DNA of 64,000 nucleotides from an uncultured Opitutia bacterium. Lineage in GTDB: Bacteria; Verrucomicrobiota; Verrucomicrobiia; Opitutales; UBA953. The notes beneath the pieces were generated by a model that did not search any database, was not told the DNA's origin, and saw only the letters and a list, made by a program, of their open reading frames with translations. The stretch covers positions 496,001 through 560,000 of the forward strand of contig CAIMFJ010000004.1 of the NCBI GenBank assembly GCA_903840355.1. The letters run 5' to 3'. This document shows, piece after piece, positions 28,688-36,912 of the stretch; the first letter of the stretch is position 1; each line of letters opens with the position of its first letter. The position numbers were made by a program, and so were the translations under genes.

Positions 28688-29981
28688 ATTAGAATTTACC
28701 TCCACGGCGCAGGCGGCTTTACGCGGTAATTTGCGCGAGGTATTATTGTCGCCAGTCCCCAAGGGCGGTGGTCTTTGGGTGCCGACGCAGATTCCAAGTT
28801 TTACGGATGAGGCGTTGGCTCGCTATCACTACGCCGATTACGCGACGTTGGCCGAAGCGGTTTTGGCTCCCTACTTTGCGGAAGAATTAGGGGCGACCGT
28901 GCTGCGCGATCTTTGTCGCGAGGCTTTCAATTTCCCCGTGCCCGTGGTGTCCGCTCCCGGTATGGATCCGCGGTTGGCAGTCCTCGAACTTTTTCACGGA
29001 CCTTCGGCGGCCTTTAAGGATTTTGCGGTGCGGTTGCTCGTGCGCGTTACGGCCCGAGTCTTAGGACAAGACTTTCCCCAAATCACGGTTTTGGCCGCCA
29101 CTTCTGGTGATACTGGAGCAGCGGTGACCGAAGCCTGTGCTGGCGTCCCAGGTGTGCGTGCGGTGGTGCTGTACCCGCGTGTCGGCGTGAGTGCGGTGCA
29201 GGAATCTCAGATTGCCCAAGCTCGCCCAGGCGTTGTGGCCCTGTCCGTCGAAGGCACGTTTGATGATTGTCAGGCCCTCGTGAAGCGGGCGTTAGCAGAT
29301 GAAAGCCTGTCGCAACATCGCCCGCTCTTAACGGCTAACTCGATTAATCCAGTCCGTTTAATTGCCCAGGTGCCTTTTGCTTATCATGCCCGTCGTCTTT
29401 TACCTCAGGGTGGTCCTTGGGGGGTGGTTGTGCCTTCGGGTAATTTAGGGAACGTCGGTGCGGTCCAACTAGCCCGCCGGATGGGTTTGTCGGTAGATGT
29501 TTTGATGGCGGCCACGAATGTGAATTCGCCGCTACCGGAGTTATTCCAAACTGGACAGTATCGTCCGCGCCAAGTTCACCCCACGCTGTCTAATGCGATG
29601 GATATTGGCGCTCCGAATAATTTAGATCGCTTGCTCGCTTGGCGGAGTGGAGGTCCGGCCGTGTCGGCAGTGAGGGTTGATGATGCCACGACGTTAGCGA
29701 CGATGAAGCGAGTGCAGGCCGCTGGGGGCTATGTGCTTTGTCCGCATACCGCCGTGGGATGGAAAGCTGCGGAGGATCTTTTGGTGCAGCGTCCCGAACT
29801 GCAGAAGGTTGTTATTTTTGGCACCGCTCACCCGGCCAAATTCCCCGATGTGTTGGAGGCGGCTTTAGGCCGTCGTGATGCCGTGGCCTTCCCGTTCCCC
29901 TTGCCGCCCCCAGCACCTATTAAAGTGACGCAGGATTACGAATCCTTGCGTCGCATCCTGCTTTCTAATCAAGGGTTCTAA
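28668..29981 (+). CDS. thrC: Threonine synthase ThrC
   Basis: 437-residue PLP enzyme that converts O-phosphohomoserine to threonine. GPSAAFKDFA carries the PLP lysine (about K117), ATSGDTGAAV the phosphate-binding region, and PSGNLGNVGA a later family motif. The N-terminus RGNLREVLLSPVPKGGGLWVP fits the YrhO-free bacterial type. AGGGG sits 4 bases before ATG 28668 inside the end of thrB. A small hairpin followed by T residues lies directly after the stop. Confidence 0.95.
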   Translation: MSSTKNKLEFTSTAQAALRGNLREVLLSPVPKGGGLWVPTQIPSFTDEALARYHYADYATLAEAVLAPYFAEELGATVLRDLCREAFNFPVPVVSAPGMDPRLAVLELFHGPSAAFKDFAVRLLVRVTARVLGQDFPQITVLAATSGDTGAAVTEACAGVPGVRAVVLYPRVGVSAVQESQIAQARPGVVALSVEGTFDDCQALVKRALADESLSQHRPLLTANSINPVRLIAQVPFAYHARRLLPQGGPWGVVVPSGNLGNVGAVQLARRMGLSVDVLMAATNVNSPLPELFQTGQYRPRQVHPTLSNAMDIGAPNNLDRLLAWRSGGPAVSAVRVDDATTLATMKRVQAAGGYVLCPHTAVGWKAAEDLLVQRPELQKVVIFGTAHPAKFPDVLEAALGRRDAVAFPFPLPPPAPIKVTQDYESLRRILLSNQGF

Positions 29982-30004
29982 GCGCCATCTTGAGGCGTTT
30001 TATT
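29980..30004 (+). terminator. Short intrinsic terminator after thrC
   Basis: AAGCGCC at 29980-29986 pairs with GGCGTTT at 29994-30000 (one G-U pair) around a 7-base loop, followed by TATT. It starts inside the thrC stop codon and runs into the end of the opposite lipoprotein gene. The stem is short, so efficiency is uncertain. Confidence 0.45.
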
Positions 30005-30362
30005 CCACCGCTGAGTCATCGTGATCGACTTCCAGTGCTGGGGTTTGTTCGACTTCGAGGGTGGGTTCGAGGACTAAGTTGGTTTCTTCGTTTAGTTTTA
30101 CCTCGATCGTGATGACCTCGGAAAAACTGTCTAGGCCTGCTGCTTCGAGGCTGTTTTGACTGGTCTCAGTGGCGTCGTCTTGGGTGTCAGGATCTGATTC
30201 CTGGGCGGGTTTGGCTGGTGGTGTTTGGGTTTTGGGTTCAATGGTTTCTACTAACTTTGTGTTGGAAACGGCCGGGGCCTCAGAAGCTTTTTCAGTTTGA
30301 GTTGTACAGCAGCCACCGAGGATGAGGTGGGCGATGAGAAGAGGGTGAAGGGAATGCAACAT
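30000..30362 (-). CDS. Small acidic lipoprotein, unknown function
   Basis: 120 residues from ATG 30362 (124 from ATG 30374). A short hydrophobic segment ends in the lipobox-like LILGGC, placing the lipidated cysteine at C18. The rest is low-complexity and acidic, rich in Glu, Asp, Thr and Pro, ending EVDHDDSAVE. I recognise no domain. ATG 30362 is chosen because it begins just past a 10-bp hairpin at 30368-30393; starting at 30374 would place the start inside that hairpin. It is convergent with thrC. Confidence 0.6.
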   Translation of the reverse strand: MLHSLHPLLIAHLILGGCCTTQTEKASEAPAVSNTKLVETIEPKTQTPPAKPAQESDPDTQDDATETSQNSLEAAGLDSFSEVITIEVKLNEETNLVLEPTLEVEQTPALEVDHDDSAVE

Positions 30363-30367
30363 GGTGC

Positions 30368-30393
30368 ATTCCATTCTACAGGCAGAATGGAAT
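30368..30393 (-). repeat. Perfect 10-bp inverted repeat upstream of the acidic lipoprotein gene
   Basis: ATTCCATTCT (30368-30377) and AGAATGGAAT (30384-30393) are exact inverted copies with a 6-base spacer. The repeat ends 6 bases before ATG 30362. It could be a hairpin in the leader or a dimeric operator. There is no U-run on either side. Confidence 0.5.
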
Positions 30394-30403
30394 CTACAAG
30401 CGC

Positions 30404-30415
30404 TTGGCTAGCCAA
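30404..30415. repeat. 12-bp perfect palindrome
   Basis: TTGGCTAGCCAA reads the same on both strands and lies between two other inverted repeats. It could be a protein binding site; nothing else supports a role. Confidence 0.4.
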
Positions 30416-30419
30416 CTAA

Positions 30420-30439
30420 GCCCTAGTGATTTCTAGGGC
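30420..30439. repeat. 7-bp inverted repeat after the 42-aa lipoprotein gene
   Basis: GCCCTAG (30420-30426) and CTAGGGC (30433-30439) flank a 6-base loop, 10 bases past the end of the small lipoprotein gene at 30450. It may be its terminator, but no U-run follows on the transcribed strand. Confidence 0.4.
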
Positions 30440-30449
30440 AAAAACCTAA

Positions 30450-30578
30450 TTATTTCTTGTCGGACGTCGTGGCTGTCGCCGGCGTCGCTTTCGGGTCTTT
30501 GGGCTGTTCGATGACGATGATGCAGCCGCTGAGCAGCAGGGCTGCAGCAAGGGTGAAGAAGCAGACAACCGTTTTCAT
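30450..30578 (-). CDS. 42-residue lipoprotein, unknown function
   Basis: A short frame of 42 codons from ATG 30578 to TAA at 30450. It encodes a lysine-led hydrophobic segment ending in the clear lipobox LLLSGC (C19), then IIVIEQPKDPKATP and a Thr/Ala-rich, lysine-ended tail. The architecture is that of a minimal bacterial lipoprotein. The exbD terminator at 30623-30652 separates it from the upstream operon, so it probably has its own promoter between 30579 and 30622. There is no Shine-Dalgarno sequence. I recognise no family. Confidence 0.65.
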   Translation of the reverse strand: MKTVVCFFTLAAALLLSGCIIVIEQPKDPKATPATATTSDKK

Positions 30579-30622
30579 GTGAGTGGGTATTATTTATGAC
30601 GTGAATCTGGTTTTCACAAATA

Positions 30623-30652
30623 AAAAGACCACCTCATTCTGGGTGGTCTTTT
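30623..30652 (-). terminator. Intrinsic terminator after the exbB-exbD operon
   Basis: AAAAGACCACC (30623-30633) pairs exactly with GGTGGTCTTTT (30642-30652). For leftward transcription the A-rich left arm and flank give a run of U after the stem. It lies 20 bases past the exbD2 stop. Confidence 0.85.
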
Positions 30653-30672
30653 AGGCGGCTTGGTAGCTCGTT

Positions 30673-31116
30673 TTATTCGGGTTCGGCGACGGCGAAGGTG
30701 ACGTTTTTGATTTTGGCCTTAGCCAAAACATCGAGTACGTTAATCACGCGTTCGTAGCGGGCCGCTTCTTCGGCTTGTACGGTAATTAAGAGTTTGTTGT
30801 GCGCTTGTTCGGCCGCTTGGGCCATCTTGGTCATTTCGCTAAAGAGTCCGTCCAAGGTTTTATCCGTTGGGGAGCCTACGGGATCATCGTTAATGGTGAT
30901 TTGACCGTTCTCTGCGACCCCAATGGTCACTTCATCGGGCATTTCGGTTTCCTTAGCCGTTTCGGCATTACCGGGCAGGGTGGTTTTGAGTTCATGTTCC
31001 ACTTTGACGGCACCGGCCATCACCATGAAGAAGAGCATGATCACGAAGACCACGTCGATCATCGGCGCAATCTGGAAGCCCGGATTGGGTTGTTCTTCGG
31101 CTGGAGGGCGCTTCAT
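30673..31116 (-). CDS. exbD: ExbD/TolR-type biopolymer transport protein (copy 2)
   Basis: 147 residues. A short cytoplasmic head precedes a single transmembrane helix starting FQIAPMID21VVFVIML, which contains the aspartate that ExbD/TolR proteins need for proton-driven function. A periplasmic domain ends NVTFAVAEPE. The frame is open to 31212 inside the previous gene, but ATG 31116, 2 bases after the exbD1 stop, is the natural start. It is the last gene of a five-gene set and is followed by a terminator. Confidence 0.9.
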   Translation of the reverse strand: MKRPPAEEQPNPGFQIAPMIDVVFVIMLFFMVMAGAVKVEHELKTTLPGNAETAKETEMPDEVTIGVAENGQITINDDPVGSPTDKTLDGLFSEMTKMAQAAEQAHNKLLITVQAEEAARYERVINVLDVLAKAKIKNVTFAVAEPE

Positions 31117-31118
31117 GG

Positions 31119-31559
31119 TTATTCTTCGCGGTTGAGCCCGGAGAAGGCGATGTTGTCGATACCGGCTTCCGCCCCCCATTCGAGGGCCTTGGAGATGTAT
31201 TTCGCGTGGCACTGACGATCGGCGCGGATGAGTAAGCGGTACTTTTCGTTCGTGCCTTTGCGGGCGGCTAATTCTTTGGCAATCCCGTCTTTGTCATTCG
31301 GGTCGAGTTCACGGTCATCGAGTTTATACTTCGCTTGGCCCGTGGTGGCGTCCCAAGAGATATTGATTAAACCCGCGGCGGCTTTGTCGTCGCGCTTTTC
31401 ACCATTGGCTGCGACGGGCAGGGCGATGTTCTTATCAATTTTAAGAACTTGGGCGGAGGTGATGGACATGAAGAAAATCAAGAGCACCAAGAGCACGTCA
31501 ATCATCGGTGCTACTTGGAATTCTGGCTCTCCGTCGCCTCCTCCGCCTCCGCCTGCCAT
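31119..31559 (-). CDS. exbD: ExbD/TolR-type biopolymer transport protein (copy 1)
   Basis: 146 residues with a six-glycine stretch at 3-8, then FQVAPMID21VLLVLLIFFM, the transmembrane helix with the essential aspartate. The periplasmic domain ends IDNIAFSGLNREE. With exbB upstream (22 bases) and exbD2 downstream it forms a motor that converts proton motive force into work on a partner spanning the periplasm. Two different ExbD proteins suggest a mixed complex or two functions. No TonB or TolA gene is adjacent. Confidence 0.9.
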   Translation of the reverse strand: MAGGGGGGDGEPEFQVAPMIDVLLVLLIFFMSITSAQVLKIDKNIALPVAANGEKRDDKAAAGLINISWDATTGQAKYKLDDRELDPNDKDGIAKELAARKGTNEKYRLLIRADRQCHAKYISKALEWGAEAGIDNIAFSGLNREE

Positions 31560-31581
31560 GGTTTTAAGTCAGGGTTAGGGG

Positions 31582-32388
31582 TTAAGCTTGCGCCTTTTCT
31601 TCGGTCGCAGGGGTCGCCGGAGTGGCGTTCCAATCAGGCTTAGCGGCGTAGATTTCTTCGTCACCAATCGTGTGGCCGGCTACGTCTTCGTAAGGGAAGG
31701 CGCGGAAGAGGCCCGAAGCGATTTCGGTGATGTCGTGGATACCTTTATCGATGCGGTTGCGCAAGAGGTAGTAGGCAATGAACGCGGGAATAGCGATGAA
31801 GAGACCTGAGGCCGTGGCCACGAGCACTTCGCCGATAGCGCCAGAGAGTTTTGAGGGGTCGCCCACGCCCGAGGAGCTGAGGGTGCGGAAGGCGCGCATC
31901 ATGCCCGTCACAGTGCCGGTGAGGCCGATCATCGGACAGCAAACCCCGATAACGGACAGGTAGGAGGTGCGACCCATAAGGTCGGCTTTAATACGGGTGA
32001 TTTCTGCGATGATGGATTCTTCGGTCATCGTCTTGCCATCGGTCGTGAAACCCACGCCCGCGCGGACAACGTCACCGATGGGGGACTTTGCCGCTTTGGC
32101 GTATTGATAGGCACCGATGTAGTCGCCGTGTTTGAAGAAGTCGCGCAGCTGCAAGACTTGTTCTGCAGGGTAGAGTTTCTTGGCGCTGGTGCGGATGAAG
32201 CCATCGACCACGAGCCAGATCATGAGGATGGAGCAAGCCGTGATGGGGTACATGACCCAACCACCTTCTTGGAAACTATCCCAAGCAGTTTTTTCGTGCA
32301 TGCCTGCGGTTTCTTGGGCGTGAGCAACGACGGCACCGAAAGCCAAGAAAGCCGAAGTGGCTAAACTAAGACGGAATTTCATCTTCAT
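31582..32388 (-). CDS. exbB: MotA/TolQ/ExbB-family proton channel protein with signal peptide
   Basis: 268 residues. The N-terminus (MKMKFRLSLA to VVAHAQE) looks like a cleavable signal peptide with a site after residue 24. The ExbB core follows, with a helix around 48-65 (MYPITACSILMIWLVVDG) and two later helices. The conserved segment GLTGTVTGMMRAF and EVLVATASGLFIAIPA are family hallmarks. ExbB subunits with signal peptides occur in several TonB-type systems. The frame is open to 32445, but that would overlap the upstream TPR gene and bury the signal peptide. Confidence 0.92.
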   Translation of the reverse strand: MKMKFRLSLATSAFLAFGAVVAHAQETAGMHEKTAWDSFQEGGWVMYPITACSILMIWLVVDGFIRTSAKKLYPAEQVLQLRDFFKHGDYIGAYQYAKAAKSPIGDVVRAGVGFTTDGKTMTEESIIAEITRIKADLMGRTSYLSVIGVCCPMIGLTGTVTGMMRAFRTLSSSGVGDPSKLSGAIGEVLVATASGLFIAIPAFIAYYLLRNRIDKGIHDITEIASGLFRAFPYEDVAGHTIGDEEIYAAKPDWNATPATPATEEKAQA

Positions 32389-32441
32389 CGTAATCAGGGG
32401 TAGTAGGTTATTTAGGGTAGGTTTTGGAAAGGGGCAAGGAC

Positions 32442-33470
32442 TCACTTATTACCTTCGTCATTTTGGCTATTATCGGTCTTGGCCGGGGTGGTCTTGGGGG
32501 TTTCTTCGGGAAGCACGGTATCGCTGATTTTTTTCTGTTCAGCCTCGGCTAAGAGACGGTCTTCCTTGGAGAGGAGTTTTTTGGCTTCCTCGGCTTCCTT
32601 GGAGACTGGGTAGAAGATGACTAACTCGCGCAAGTAGCGGTTGGAAATTTCTTCCAGTTTTTGTTCGCGGGTAGCCGGGGTGTCCATTCCGCGGAAGGCT
32701 TTAGCGGCCCCGAGCATGGCTTTGGGGATGTGTTCTTTTTGCGAACCGAAGAAGACGGGCACGCGCAGGTAGGTATTCATCGCCAGCTCGTATTTCTTGG
32801 TTTGGAGCAGGGAGTTGCCTTTGACGAGGTGAAGGCGGGCGAGGACGTCGGGGTCGTCGACCTGGCCAATCAGGGCGGTGGCTTCGGTGATAACCGTTTC
32901 ATGTTCGCCCCGGCGGGCGCGTTGCATGAGGCGGGCGAGTTTGATTTTAAGAGCCAGTTCGGGGACTGAGCCGTCATCCGCTTTTTCTAAGTTATCAAGA
33001 AAGGAGGAGAGGGCACTGTCGTTTTCTAGTCGGTCCAGAGCATCCAACTTGATCATCGAGGCCTTGAGCCACCAGCTGCCTGGCACTTTCTTGACGGGCT
33101 CAAAGAGACGAATAATCGGCTCAACGACGGTGAGCGCATTGGAGGAGTCGCCGCGAGCCACACTATTTTGGGCCTCCGTGAGTTTTTCTGGCATAGGCCA
33201 GATGATACGTTCGACGTCGGTAAATTTCTTCGTGGTTTCCATTTCCACGCCGCCATTGGTGGTGAGTTTAGTCACCGTGCCTTTGAGGGTGTTCATGGTG
33301 GCCTTCTTCGGGTCCACGATGGGCTTGGGAGGCAAGGTGGTGGTGTCGACCTTGAAGGGGTCGTTCACTTCCCAGCGGTCGCCGCCCTTGAAGATGAGGG
33401 TTTGTCCGAGGCAAGTAGCCGTGGTGCCTAAGAGGCTTAGGCTTAACAGGCGAAAGAGTGCGGTACGCAT
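32442..33470 (-). CDS. Exported TPR-containing protein of the exbB-exbD operon
   Basis: 342 residues with a signal peptide (LLSLSLLGTTATCLG). The first part includes LIFKGGDRWEV and a beta-rich stretch, then helical repeats resembling TPR units (LHLVKGNSLLQTKKYELAMN). The C-terminus is charged and low-complexity. It begins 4 bases after the large TPR gene and lies 53 bases upstream of exbB. Function is unknown; position suggests a periplasmic partner of the ExbB/ExbD motor. Confidence 0.7.
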   Translation of the reverse strand: MRTALFRLLSLSLLGTTATCLGQTLIFKGGDRWEVNDPFKVDTTTLPPKPIVDPKKATMNTLKGTVTKLTTNGGVEMETTKKFTDVERIIWPMPEKLTEAQNSVARGDSSNALTVVEPIIRLFEPVKKVPGSWWLKASMIKLDALDRLENDSALSSFLDNLEKADDGSVPELALKIKLARLMQRARRGEHETVITEATALIGQVDDPDVLARLHLVKGNSLLQTKKYELAMNTYLRVPVFFGSQKEHIPKAMLGAAKAFRGMDTPATREQKLEEISNRYLRELVIFYPVSKEAEEAKKLLSKEDRLLAEAEQKKISDTVLPEETPKTTPAKTDNSQNDEGNK

Positions 33471-33474
33471 GCGA

Positions 33475-36400
33475 TTAAAGGTTAACGGTGAGCGCGCGGG
33501 CTTCTTTAGCTTCAGGGGTATCCTTGATGCGATCCTTAGAGAGCATCTCGGTGAGGAGTAGTTTCGCTTCAGGTTTTTGGCCCATCTTATTGGCCAGAAC
33601 CTTGGCGGCGCTGAGGTAAGCCTTAGCCGACCAAACTTCGTATTTCTTCCAAGCTTGGTAGCAACGGCGGTAGTAAGCCACGGCTTCGGCGTTATGCCCT
33701 TGGCGTTCTTCCATGACGCCTAACCAATAGAGGCAGCCGGCGGTGGTTTCTCCGCGCCATTGTTTTTCTTTAGCAATCTCTTCGAATTCTTTTTTCGCGT
33801 CGGGATATTTTTCCGTGTTGGCGAGGGCCCGGGCTCGCGCAAAGCGAATTTCCTTTTCCTTCGACATCGTAATATTGTTGTCGATGGCCTCGTTGCAGAG
33901 GGCGAGGGCGTCGGCGGGCTTGTTTTGGCTAAGGCGGATTTCCGCTAAGCCGGCGAAACTGAAGTCAGCATACTCGGAGGAGCGATGATGTTCCATGATG
34001 TACGTGAAATAGGTTTCGGCTTTGGCGGTTTCACCTTTGGTTAACAAGTAATCCCCCACGATGGCTAAAATAGTGGGGCTTAATTCCTCGGCTTTATAGT
34101 TATTCGAAATCTTTTGGAAGTAGGTGTCTGCTTTCTCAGGATTGCGGAGAAAGGTGGCAATTTGCCCCAAGGCAAAGAAGCCGCGAGCTTGGGCGATCAA
34201 AGAATCTTTGTTTTCCTCTAAGCGCAGGTATTTCACTAAATCGACTTCAGCTTTTTCGGCCGTGTAACTGCCCGGGGGCAGGGTGACGCCCGGCTTGACG
34301 CGTTTAACGCGACGCGCGAGTTTTTCGGCCAAGTAAATAACGAGCTTTTCGGCGCCTTCCTGCTTACGGTCATTGATGCTTTCCGCCACCGAGGTGGATA
34401 GAATGCCCAAGGCTTCTTCCTTGGCTTGGGCGATGCTGGCCTGACGGCGTTTATCGACTTCTTCTAAAGCCGCTGCGAGTTCCGTGGAGAGTTTAACGAC
34501 ATCGGCCTTGGCGGCTTCGACGATGGGCTTGGGCGATTCTTTACGCTCTAAGTCATCAACTTTACGACGAGCATCTGCGAGTTGCTGGCTGAACTTCTTT
34601 TGTACCTGGTCGGTTTCTTGGGCGAACTCCGGCTTATCGCCCATGCGTTCCGTCGACTTAATGATTTCGTAAAGGTAATTCAGCGCCTTGGGATCGTTGT
34701 GATTCCAGTCGTAGATTTCTTTGTATAAATCGCGGAGACGTTGGTGTTCGCCGCGACCTGGGAGTAGTTTGCCTAATTCGCGGAGGACGAATTCTAAAGC
34801 GTTGGGGTTTTTGCGGGCGGTTTTGGCGGCATTGATGTAGGCCTCGATGCCTTTGCTCGTGTAGGTCTCTTTGTCTTTTTCCAGCCGGACCTTTTCGTTG
34901 AAGAAGCGCTTCTTTTCAGCGGGGTTTGAGTTCGTGCGCACCTTCATGTCGGCCTCGCGGATGGCCTTGTCGAGGTTTTCGGCTAAACGCATTTCCGCAT
35001 CGCCAATGAGGGTGTGAACTTCGGGGATTTGGTTGACGATTTCGTCGTCTTTGAGGACGGCGTAATCGCGGAGCCAGTCGTTGCAGATCTTTAAGGTCTC
35101 GTCAATTTGCGGAGGATTGAGGCCAAATTTTACAATCCCTTGGCGGTAGCGGACGTCCGCCATGAATTGTCCCTTGGGGTAGTCGGCTTGGTACTTATCG
35201 AAGGCTGTGACGGTTTCTTTATACTTACCTTGGTAGAACCAGCAGAGGGCGCTCATGTAGCTGGCTTGTTGGCGCAGCATGGAGCGTGGGTGGACTTTGA
35301 GGAATTCCTCGAGGGCTTGGCCAGCTTGCTCCCATTCCACGTGCGCGAACAGGCAGGCGGCGATGCGGAAATCGATTTCTTCGACCGTTGGGGCGTCGAG
35401 CTTTTTAACGTTAGCCTTGGCCCACTTGTAATGCTCGATGGCTTCAGGGTATTCTTCGCGATCTTGGGAGATCTCGCCGAGGATGATGGCGACTTGCGAC
35501 AACTCGTCGGAGTCCGGATATTTTTCGAGAAACTCTTTGCACTTCGCTTGGGCTTCGGTGTTTCGGCCGATATTGCGCAGTGCTAAGATATAGTAGTAAT
35601 ACGCCCCGGAGATTTTGCTGAAGTTGGGGTTGTTATCAAAAATATCACGGAAGGCGATGAACGCTTCCCAGGGTTTATTGAGTTCTAGTAAGCACAGCCC
35701 GATACGATACGAAATGAAGGCATCATAGTCCTTGTTTGCGTTAAAATCGGTTTCGATTTTCTTAAATTGATCCACGTCGCCGCGGGCAGCTTCGATTTGA
35801 ATCGTTTGTTCTGGCGTGGGTTTGGGGAATTGTTTCAACAGTGCATCCACTTGCTGTTGGCGGGCTTCGACGGCTTTGCCCACGGCGCGGGCAACCGTGT
35901 TACGACGCAGGGCGCCTTGGTAACTGACTAACGCTTGTCGGTAGAGTTCAGGCTTTTCTTTTTCATCGGCATTTTCCGCTGCTTCAAATCGGGCGTCGCC
36001 GATTTCAATCCGTTGGAAGTTGGAACGCACGATGTCGGCGGGCGAGCCATTGCTGCGCGCATCGATTTCCGACTTCAATTGCTCGGCTTCCTTGGTCATG
36101 CCGAGCTTGGTGTAAACTTCGACTAATTTGAAACCCGCTTCGCGGCGTTCCGGAGTATCGATGCCTTGGGCCGTCGCCGTTTTGAGTAAACCCAAGGCTT
36201 GGCCGAGGGCTTGGCGCTTTTCCGCGTCGGAAGCACTCTTCGATTTCTCTTCAATAATTTTAGCCGAAAGCGTGAAGGCATTGACTCGATCTTCAGCGCG
36301 CAACAGGGGGTTGCTGCGCAGTTTTTCTAAGAGCCCGAGGGCTTGGTCCCACTTGGATTGATTGGCTAAAACTTCGACGAGGCTTAATTGGGCTACCCCG

Positions 36401-36819
36401 CGCTTATTATCGAAGGCATCGAAGAAGTCCTCGGTACCCTTGTCGAATTTCGCCAGAAAGTTGTTAAGCTCGGCCTCGGCTTTGGCCCAATCCTTCATCA
36501 AATAGTAGCAGGTGGCTTTGCGGAATGATAATACGGCCCGTAGGCGAGGTTCAAGGCTAGGGGGGGCCTTTTTGTCGATGTCTTCGTAGGACTTCAGGGC
36601 CTCGGCGTATTTTTTAGCGTCGAGGCTCTTTTCGGCCTTTTTAAATTCTGCCGCTAGCGGGTCTTCCTTCTGCTCAGTTGCGGCGGCAGGTTTGGTTTGG
36701 GCCTGAAGGGTGCCAGGGACGGGAGACAGTGCGAGTAGGATGGCAAGCAAGGTTGCTTTAGCCAACTGGTAGTTGCGGGACTCGGGGATAGCCATCGGGT
36801 ACTTGGAGGGTGACTCCAT
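33475..36819 (-). CDS. Very large exported TPR-repeat protein (1114 aa)
   Basis: 1114 residues with a signal peptide (ATLLAILLALSPVPGTLQAQ). The mature protein is almost entirely TPR-like helical hairpins, recognisable from repeated units such as KKYAEALKSYEDIDKKAP, DREEYPEAIEHYKWAKAN and GHNAEAVAYYRRCYQAWKKY. A long charged coiled-coil-like region lies around 730-830. It opens the operon TPR-TPR-exbB-exbD-exbD. Such a protein could scaffold a trans-periplasmic complex; this is inference. ATG 36795 is an alternative start. A candidate promoter is at 36834-36862. Confidence 0.8.
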   Translation of the reverse strand: MESPSKYPMAIPESRNYQLAKATLLAILLALSPVPGTLQAQTKPAAATEQKEDPLAAEFKKAEKSLDAKKYAEALKSYEDIDKKAPPSLEPRLRAVLSFRKATCYYLMKDWAKAEAELNNFLAKFDKGTEDFFDAFDNKRGVAQLSLVEVLANQSKWDQALGLLEKLRSNPLLRAEDRVNAFTLSAKIIEEKSKSASDAEKRQALGQALGLLKTATAQGIDTPERREAGFKLVEVYTKLGMTKEAEQLKSEIDARSNGSPADIVRSNFQRIEIGDARFEAAENADEKEKPELYRQALVSYQGALRRNTVARAVGKAVEARQQQVDALLKQFPKPTPEQTIQIEAARGDVDQFKKIETDFNANKDYDAFISYRIGLCLLELNKPWEAFIAFRDIFDNNPNFSKISGAYYYYILALRNIGRNTEAQAKCKEFLEKYPDSDELSQVAIILGEISQDREEYPEAIEHYKWAKANVKKLDAPTVEEIDFRIAACLFAHVEWEQAGQALEEFLKVHPRSMLRQQASYMSALCWFYQGKYKETVTAFDKYQADYPKGQFMADVRYRQGIVKFGLNPPQIDETLKICNDWLRDYAVLKDDEIVNQIPEVHTLIGDAEMRLAENLDKAIREADMKVRTNSNPAEKKRFFNEKVRLEKDKETYTSKGIEAYINAAKTARKNPNALEFVLRELGKLLPGRGEHQRLRDLYKEIYDWNHNDPKALNYLYEIIKSTERMGDKPEFAQETDQVQKKFSQQLADARRKVDDLERKESPKPIVEAAKADVVKLSTELAAALEEVDKRRQASIAQAKEEALGILSTSVAESINDRKQEGAEKLVIYLAEKLARRVKRVKPGVTLPPGSYTAEKAEVDLVKYLRLEENKDSLIAQARGFFALGQIATFLRNPEKADTYFQKISNNYKAEELSPTILAIVGDYLLTKGETAKAETYFTYIMEHHRSSEYADFSFAGLAEIRLSQNKPADALALCNEAIDNNITMSKEKEIRFARARALANTEKYPDAKKEFEEIAKEKQWRGETTAGCLYWLGVMEERQGHNAEAVAYYRRCYQAWKKYEVWSAKAYLSAAKVLANKMGQKPEAKLLLTEMLSKDRIKDTPEAKEARALTVNL

Positions 36820-36833
36820 TTTGGGGTGTCCGA

Positions 36834-36862
36834 AAACTACCCCTCCATACGTTCATTGCCAA
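36834..36862 (-). promoter_or_regulatory. Candidate promoter of the TPR-exbB-exbD operon
   Basis: On the minus strand TTGGCA (36857-36862, five of six consensus) and TAGTTT (36834-36839, three of six) are separated by 17 bases. The predicted start site would lie only about 8 bases before ATG 36819. Sequence match only. Confidence 0.35.
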
Positions 36863-36912
36863 GCCTTAACCCAGTAGGGATTACGCCTGTTTCCGTGAAT
36901 AAAAAGTCACCC

